Positions 6,815 through 10,178 of a stretch of 10,178 nt of DNA are shown piece by piece. A model generated the notes under the pieces. The model had not been told where the DNA came from. It did no database searches and was given only the letters and a program-made list of their open reading frames with translations. Every line of letters begins with the position of its first letter. Position 1 is the stretch's first letter. The DNA comes from Ruminococcus sp. UBA4385. GTDB taxonomy: Bacteria; Bacillota_A; Clostridia; Oscillospirales; Ruminococcaceae. The stretch lies in assembly GCA_002391065.1 (NCBI GenBank), contig DGRP01000049.1, forward strand, positions 1-10,178. The letters are read 5' to 3'. A program made the position numbers and the translations under genes.

Positions 6815-9598
6815 ATGTCACAGGATTATAACAAGACACTTAATCTCCCTGTAACTGATTTCCCCATGAGGGGCAATCTGCCGAAGAGGGAGCCCGATGC
6901 TATCAATAAATGGGATGAAGACAGACTCTATTATAAGATAATTGAAAAGAACAAAAACAAGCCCACCTATATTCTTCACGACGGCCCTCCGTATGCCAAC
7001 GGCGATATTCACCTTGGTACAGCGCTTAATAAGGTGCTTAAGGATATCATCGTTAAGTTCAAGAATATGAGCGGTTACTGTTCCAATTACGTTCCGGGCT
7101 GGGATACCCACGGTCTGCCTATCGAGCTTAAGGCTATGAAGAAGATCGGCGTTGAGAACGGCGCTATTCCACCTGTTGAGCTTAGAAAGCATTGCAGAGA
7201 GTTTGCTCTTTCCTTTGTTGATACTCAAATGAAGCAGTTCAAGCGTCTTGGCGTTCTCGGTGACTTTGAGCATCCTTATCTCACACTCAAGCCGGAGTTC
7301 GAGGCGAGACAGGTCAAGGTATTTGGCGAAATGGCCAAGAGAGGATATATCTACAAGGGTCTGAAGCCTGTTTATTGGTGCCCCGAGTGCCAGACCGCTC
7401 TTGCAGAGGCCGAGATCGAGTACCAGGATGATCCCTGTACTTCTATCTTTGTTAAATTCAAGGTCACAGAGGATAAAGGACTTCTTGCTCCTCTTGGAAT
7501 TGATAAGGATAATACATATTTTGTAATATGGACAACAACCACCTGGACACTTCCGGGCAACGTTGCTATCTGCCTTGGACCGGATTATGATTACACCGTT
7601 GTTAAGGCTAACGGCGAGAATTATATCATGGCCGAGTATCTTGTTCCCGAGACTATGAAAAAGGCCGGCATTACAGAATATGAAACTGTAGGCAAATTTA
7701 CAGGTGCTGAACTTGAATATTGCAAGGCACAGCATCCTTTCATGGACAGGACCTCACTCGTTATTGTAGGAGATCATGTTACGCTTGAAAGCGGTACAGG
7801 CTGCGTGCATACGGCTCCCGGCTACGGTGTTGATGACTTTGAGGTCTGCAAGAAATATGATGAGCTTCCTATCGTTGTCGGCGTTGACGGAAAGGGCGTA
7901 TTGACTGAAGAGTCCGGAATGTTCGCAGGGATACCCACTGATAAGGCTCATGATGTGATTGCTAAGCATATGACCGAGACGGGTAATCTTTTCGCAACCG
8001 AAAAGATCGTCCACCAGTATCCGCATTGCTGGAGATGTAAGTCTCCTATCCTGTTCAGAGCTACAGACCAGTGGTTCTGTTCGGTAAATGAATTCAAGGA
8101 AGAGGCTGTCAAGGCTATCGAAAGCGTTAAGTGGATACCTGCTTGGGGTGAGGAACGTATCAAGGGCATGGTTCGTGACCGTTCCGACTGGTGCATCTCG
8201 CGTCAGAGAACATGGGGCGTGCCTATCCCGATCATTTACTGTAAGGACTGCGGTAAGCCGATCGTTAACGAAACTACGATCGAAGCTATCTCTGAACTCT
8301 TCCGCAAGGAGGGCTCGGATGCATGGTATATCCGTGACTTGAAGGAGTTTATCCCCGAGAGCGTTAAGTGCGATTGCGGCTGCGGTGATTTCGAGAAAGA
8401 AATGGATATCATGGACGTTTGGTTCGACAGCGGATGTACTCACGCCGGCGTCGTTTCTGAAAGGGAGGATCTTTCTTTCCCGGCTGATCTTTACCTTGAG
8501 GGTGCTGACCAGTACAGAGGCTGGTTCCAGTCTTCACTTCTGACATCTGTTGTTGTAAACGGCTGCGCTCCCTATAAGGCAGTCTGCACTCACGGCTGGG
8601 TAGTTGACGGGCAGGGCAAAACAATGCACAAGTCTCTCGGCAACGGTATTGATCCAAAGGATATCTATGATAAGTACGGCGCTGATATTTTAAGACTCTG
8701 GGTCGCATCCTCCGACTATCATTCAGATATCAGAATTTCAAAGGATATTCTTGCACAGCTTTCTGATGCATATAAGAAGATCAGAAATACCGCAAGGTTT
8801 ATTCTTGGCAACCTTACAGAGTTTGATATCAATAAAGACGCTGTAGCATATGATGATCTTCTTGAGATCGACAAGCTGGCTCTTATCAAGCTGGATGAGC
8901 TTATTGATAAGGTCAATGCTGCTTATGAGGTCTTTGATTACCACATAGTTTTCCATGCGATCCACAACTTCTGCGTGATCGATATGTCCAACTATTATCT
9001 TGATGTGATAAAGGACAGGCTCTATTGCGAGAAGGCAGGTTCCTTGGAGAGAAGAGCGGCACAGACCACCATTTATAAGATCCTGTCTGCGATCGCAAGA
9101 CTTGTTGCTCCTATACTTTCCTTTACAGCTGAAGAGATCTGGAGCTTTATGCCCCATGTTGAGGGCGAGTCCTCTGAAAGCATTTTCCTCAACGATATGC
9201 CCGAAAAGACAGGCTTAAAGGTCGATGACAGCTTCACTGCCAAATGGAATCTGATCTCCTCTATCAGAGAGGATGCTAAGAAAGCACTTGAGATCAAGAG
9301 AACAGATAAGGTTATCGGTGCATCGCTGGAGGCAAGCGTTACTGTTTATTCCGACGAAATGCTCAATGCTGTAAAGGCTGTTACTGATGATCTCAAGAAT
9401 GCACTTATCGTATCTGAAGTCAAGGTTGAGAGTGGAGCCGATAAGGGCGAGTTCAAGGGAGATCTGCAGGGCGTTTCCTTTACCGTTGCCAAGGCTGGCG
9501 GCGAGAAGTGCGAGAGATGCTGGTCATATGATAAGACAGTAGGACAGAACAGCACTCATCCCACACTCTGCGCAAGATGCTGCAGAGCAGTAGATTAA
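6815..9598 (+). CDS. ileS: Isoleucyl-tRNA synthetase IleRS
   Basis: IleRS charges tRNA-Ile with isoleucine and hydrolyses mischarged valine. The 927-residue protein is full length for a bacterial enzyme with a C-terminal zinc module. The Rossmann core carries PPYANGDIHLGTALNK, where the HIGH motif reads HLGT (66-69), and GKTMHKSLGN, where KMSKS reads TMHKS (603-607). The editing domain is intact: WTTTTWTLPGN (239-249) and VHTAPGYGVDD with H332 and D341 at the catalytic positions. DWCISRQRTWGVPIP (458-472) is diagnostic. Cysteine pairs C189/C192 with C405/C408, C476/C479 with C519/C521/C523, and C899/C902 with C919/C922 suggest three zinc sites. AGGAG (6802-6806) 8 bases ahead supports the start. 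It follows divIVA by only 18 bases, leaving no room for a T-box leader. Location is cytoplasmic. Confidence 0.97.
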   Translation: MSQDYNKTLNLPVTDFPMRGNLPKREPDAINKWDEDRLYYKIIEKNKNKPTYILHDGPPYANGDIHLGTALNKVLKDIIVKFKNMSGYCSNYVPGWDTHGLPIELKAMKKIGVENGAIPPVELRKHCREFALSFVDTQMKQFKRLGVLGDFEHPYLTLKPEFEARQVKVFGEMAKRGYIYKGLKPVYWCPECQTALAEAEIEYQDDPCTSIFVKFKVTEDKGLLAPLGIDKDNTYFVIWTTTTWTLPGNVAICLGPDYDYTVVKANGENYIMAEYLVPETMKKAGITEYETVGKFTGAELEYCKAQHPFMDRTSLVIVGDHVTLESGTGCVHTAPGYGVDDFEVCKKYDELPIVVGVDGKGVLTEESGMFAGIPTDKAHDVIAKHMTETGNLFATEKIVHQYPHCWRCKSPILFRATDQWFCSVNEFKEEAVKAIESVKWIPAWGEERIKGMVRDRSDWCISRQRTWGVPIPIIYCKDCGKPIVNETTIEAISELFRKEGSDAWYIRDLKEFIPESVKCDCGCGDFEKEMDIMDVWFDSGCTHAGVVSEREDLSFPADLYLEGADQYRGWFQSSLLTSVVVNGCAPYKAVCTHGWVVDGQGKTMHKSLGNGIDPKDIYDKYGADILRLWVASSDYHSDIRISKDILAQLSDAYKKIRNTARFILGNLTEFDINKDAVAYDDLLEIDKLALIKLDELIDKVNAAYEVFDYHIVFHAIHNFCVIDMSNYYLDVIKDRLYCEKAGSLERRAAQTTIYKILSAIARLVAPILSFTAEEIWSFMPHVEGESSESIFLNDMPEKTGLKVDDSFTAKWNLISSIREDAKKALEIKRTDKVIGASLEASVTVYSDEMLNAVKAVTDDLKNALIVSEVKVESGADKGEFKGDLQGVSFTVAKAGGEKCERCWSYDKTVGQNSTHPTLCARCCRAVD

Positions 9599-9605
9599 GA
9601 AACAA

Positions 9606-9642
9606 GCCAGAGGCTCTGTGATTTAAAGCAGAGCCTTTTGGC
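9606..9642 (+). terminator. Stem-loop between ileS and lspA (weak terminator or attenuator)
   Basis: AGGCTCTG (9611-9618) pairs perfectly with CAGAGCCT (9629-9636) around a 10-base loop. The stem can be extended to 13 pairs (GCC 9606-9608 with GGC 9640-9642, one G-T pair, one bulged T at 9639). Only four T residues follow the core stem and they are partly consumed by the extension, so complete termination is doubtful. Partial termination or stabilisation of the ileS message end is more likely. It lies 7 bases after the ileS stop and ends 6 bases before the lspA ribosome binding site. Confidence 0.55.
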
Positions 9643-9661
9643 AGTTATAAAGGAACAATTG

Positions 9662-10178
9662 ATGTTTATTATCTCTTTAATCATAATCGCTCTGATAACT
9701 GCTGCCGATCAGATCATAAAGGCTGCTGTGGTGAATAGTTTAGATACAGGCGAGATAATCAAGGTCATACATTTCGGTGACTTTGATGTTTTCAGCCTTA
9801 CAAGGATAACCAACAAGGGTGCTGCCTGGAGCATGATGGAGGGCAAGACTTGGTTCCTTGTTGGGTTCCCGATAGTTGTTATTATCGGGGGGCTGATCTA
9901 TATGTATCTGAAGCGCAGCGGCAGCAAGCTGCTGCTTGTTTCACTCGCTTTGCTTATAGGCGGCGGCATCGGCAATCTGATTGACAGGATCAGATTGGGA
10001 GAGGTCGTGGATTACATTCGGTTTGAGCCTGTCAATTTCCCGATCTTTAATTTTGCAGATATCTGTGTAGTATTCGGCGTTATTACATTGGCGGTATATT
10101 TCCTGTTTTTTGATAAACCGTCAAAAAAGGATTCTGGCGATACTGCTGATAAGACGGATACTCCTGCAGAGCAGGCCG
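9662..10178 (+). CDS. lspA: Lipoprotein signal peptidase LspA (3' partial)
   Basis: LspA (signal peptidase II) is an inner-membrane aspartic protease that removes signal peptides from diacylated prolipoproteins. The frame runs from ATG 9662 past the window end; 172 codons are visible. AAAGGA (9649-9654) lies 7 bases upstream. Conserved blocks appear in order: AADQIIK (14-20), TNKGAAWSM (50-58), GGGIGNLIDRIRLGEVVDYI (100-119) and FNFADIC (129-135). The aspartates D16, D109, D117 and D133 are present, so the active site looks complete. Four hydrophobic segments (about 1-15, 64-82, 88-104, 132-150) fit the usual topology. A Lys/Asp/Thr-rich tail (from about 151) extends past the last membrane segment and runs off the window, so its length and the stop codon are unknown. 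The order ileS-lspA is conserved in many bacteria. Confidence 0.96.
   Translation, partial: MFIISLIIIALITAADQIIKAAVVNSLDTGEIIKVIHFGDFDVFSLTRITNKGAAWSMMEGKTWFLVGFPIVVIIGGLIYMYLKRSGSKLLLVSLALLIGGGIGNLIDRIRLGEVVDYIRFEPVNFPIFNFADICVVFGVITLAVYFLFFDKPSKKDSGDTADKTDTPAEQA

Noticed and set aside
6818..7735. A 305-codon open frame on the minus strand opposite ileS
   Set aside because: It lies wholly antisense to a strongly conserved synthetase, resembles no family I know, and has no convincing start context. It follows from the codon usage of ileS.
7754..8443. A 229-codon minus-strand open frame opposite ileS
   Set aside because: Same reasoning: antisense shadow of conserved coding sequence, no domain and no supporting signals.
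9623..9651. Possible lspA promoter with TATAAA at 9646-9651
   Set aside because: The hexamer overlaps the lspA ribosome binding site, so a transcript starting there would lack it, and the -35 region is poor.

Overview
The window is one plus-strand block of ten tightly packed genes: mutL (5' end missing), miaA, hfq, a membrane-anchored HlyD-type adaptor gene, yggS/ylmE, sepF, ylmH, divIVA, ileS and lspA (3' end missing). There is no RNA gene, insertion sequence, CRISPR array or phage gene. Three things point to a Gram-positive, clostridial bacterium: the ylm/sepF/divIVA/ileS/lspA gene order, the strong AGGAGG-type ribosome binding sites, and the mutL-miaA-hfq block. The moderate base composition and protein style resemble the Ruminococcus/Oscillospiraceae group. 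That genus-level placement is inference only.

Layout: positions 1-2858 hold DNA repair, tRNA modification and RNA-chaperone genes (mutL, miaA, hfq). Positions 2873-6796 hold an envelope and cell-division block (HlyD-like adaptor, yggS, sepF, ylmH, divIVA). Positions 6815-10178 hold ileS and lspA. Every junction up to ileS is short or overlapping: sepF and ylmH share one base, and the adaptor and yggS overlap by 29 bases. The block therefore looks like one long transcript with translational coupling. A likely extra promoter lies in the 3' end of miaA just ahead of hfq. The largest gap, 63 bases between ileS and lspA, contains a strong stem-loop.

How the genes fit together: SepF anchors the FtsZ ring to the membrane, DivIVA marks curved or septal membrane, and YlmH and YggS are their usual neighbours. 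Compared with the Bacillus/Streptococcus order ylmD-ylmE-sepF-ylmG-ylmH-divIVA-ileS-lspA, ylmG is absent. The ylmD position is taken by the HlyD-like adaptor, which has no transporter gene beside it. This is the best candidate here for under-described biology.

The second point of interest is isoleucyl-tRNA synthetase. Both of its class I signature motifs are altered (HLGT for HIGH, TMHKS for KMSKS), while its editing site and zinc ligands are intact. Otherwise the window is a conserved housekeeping region, and most findings are modest.
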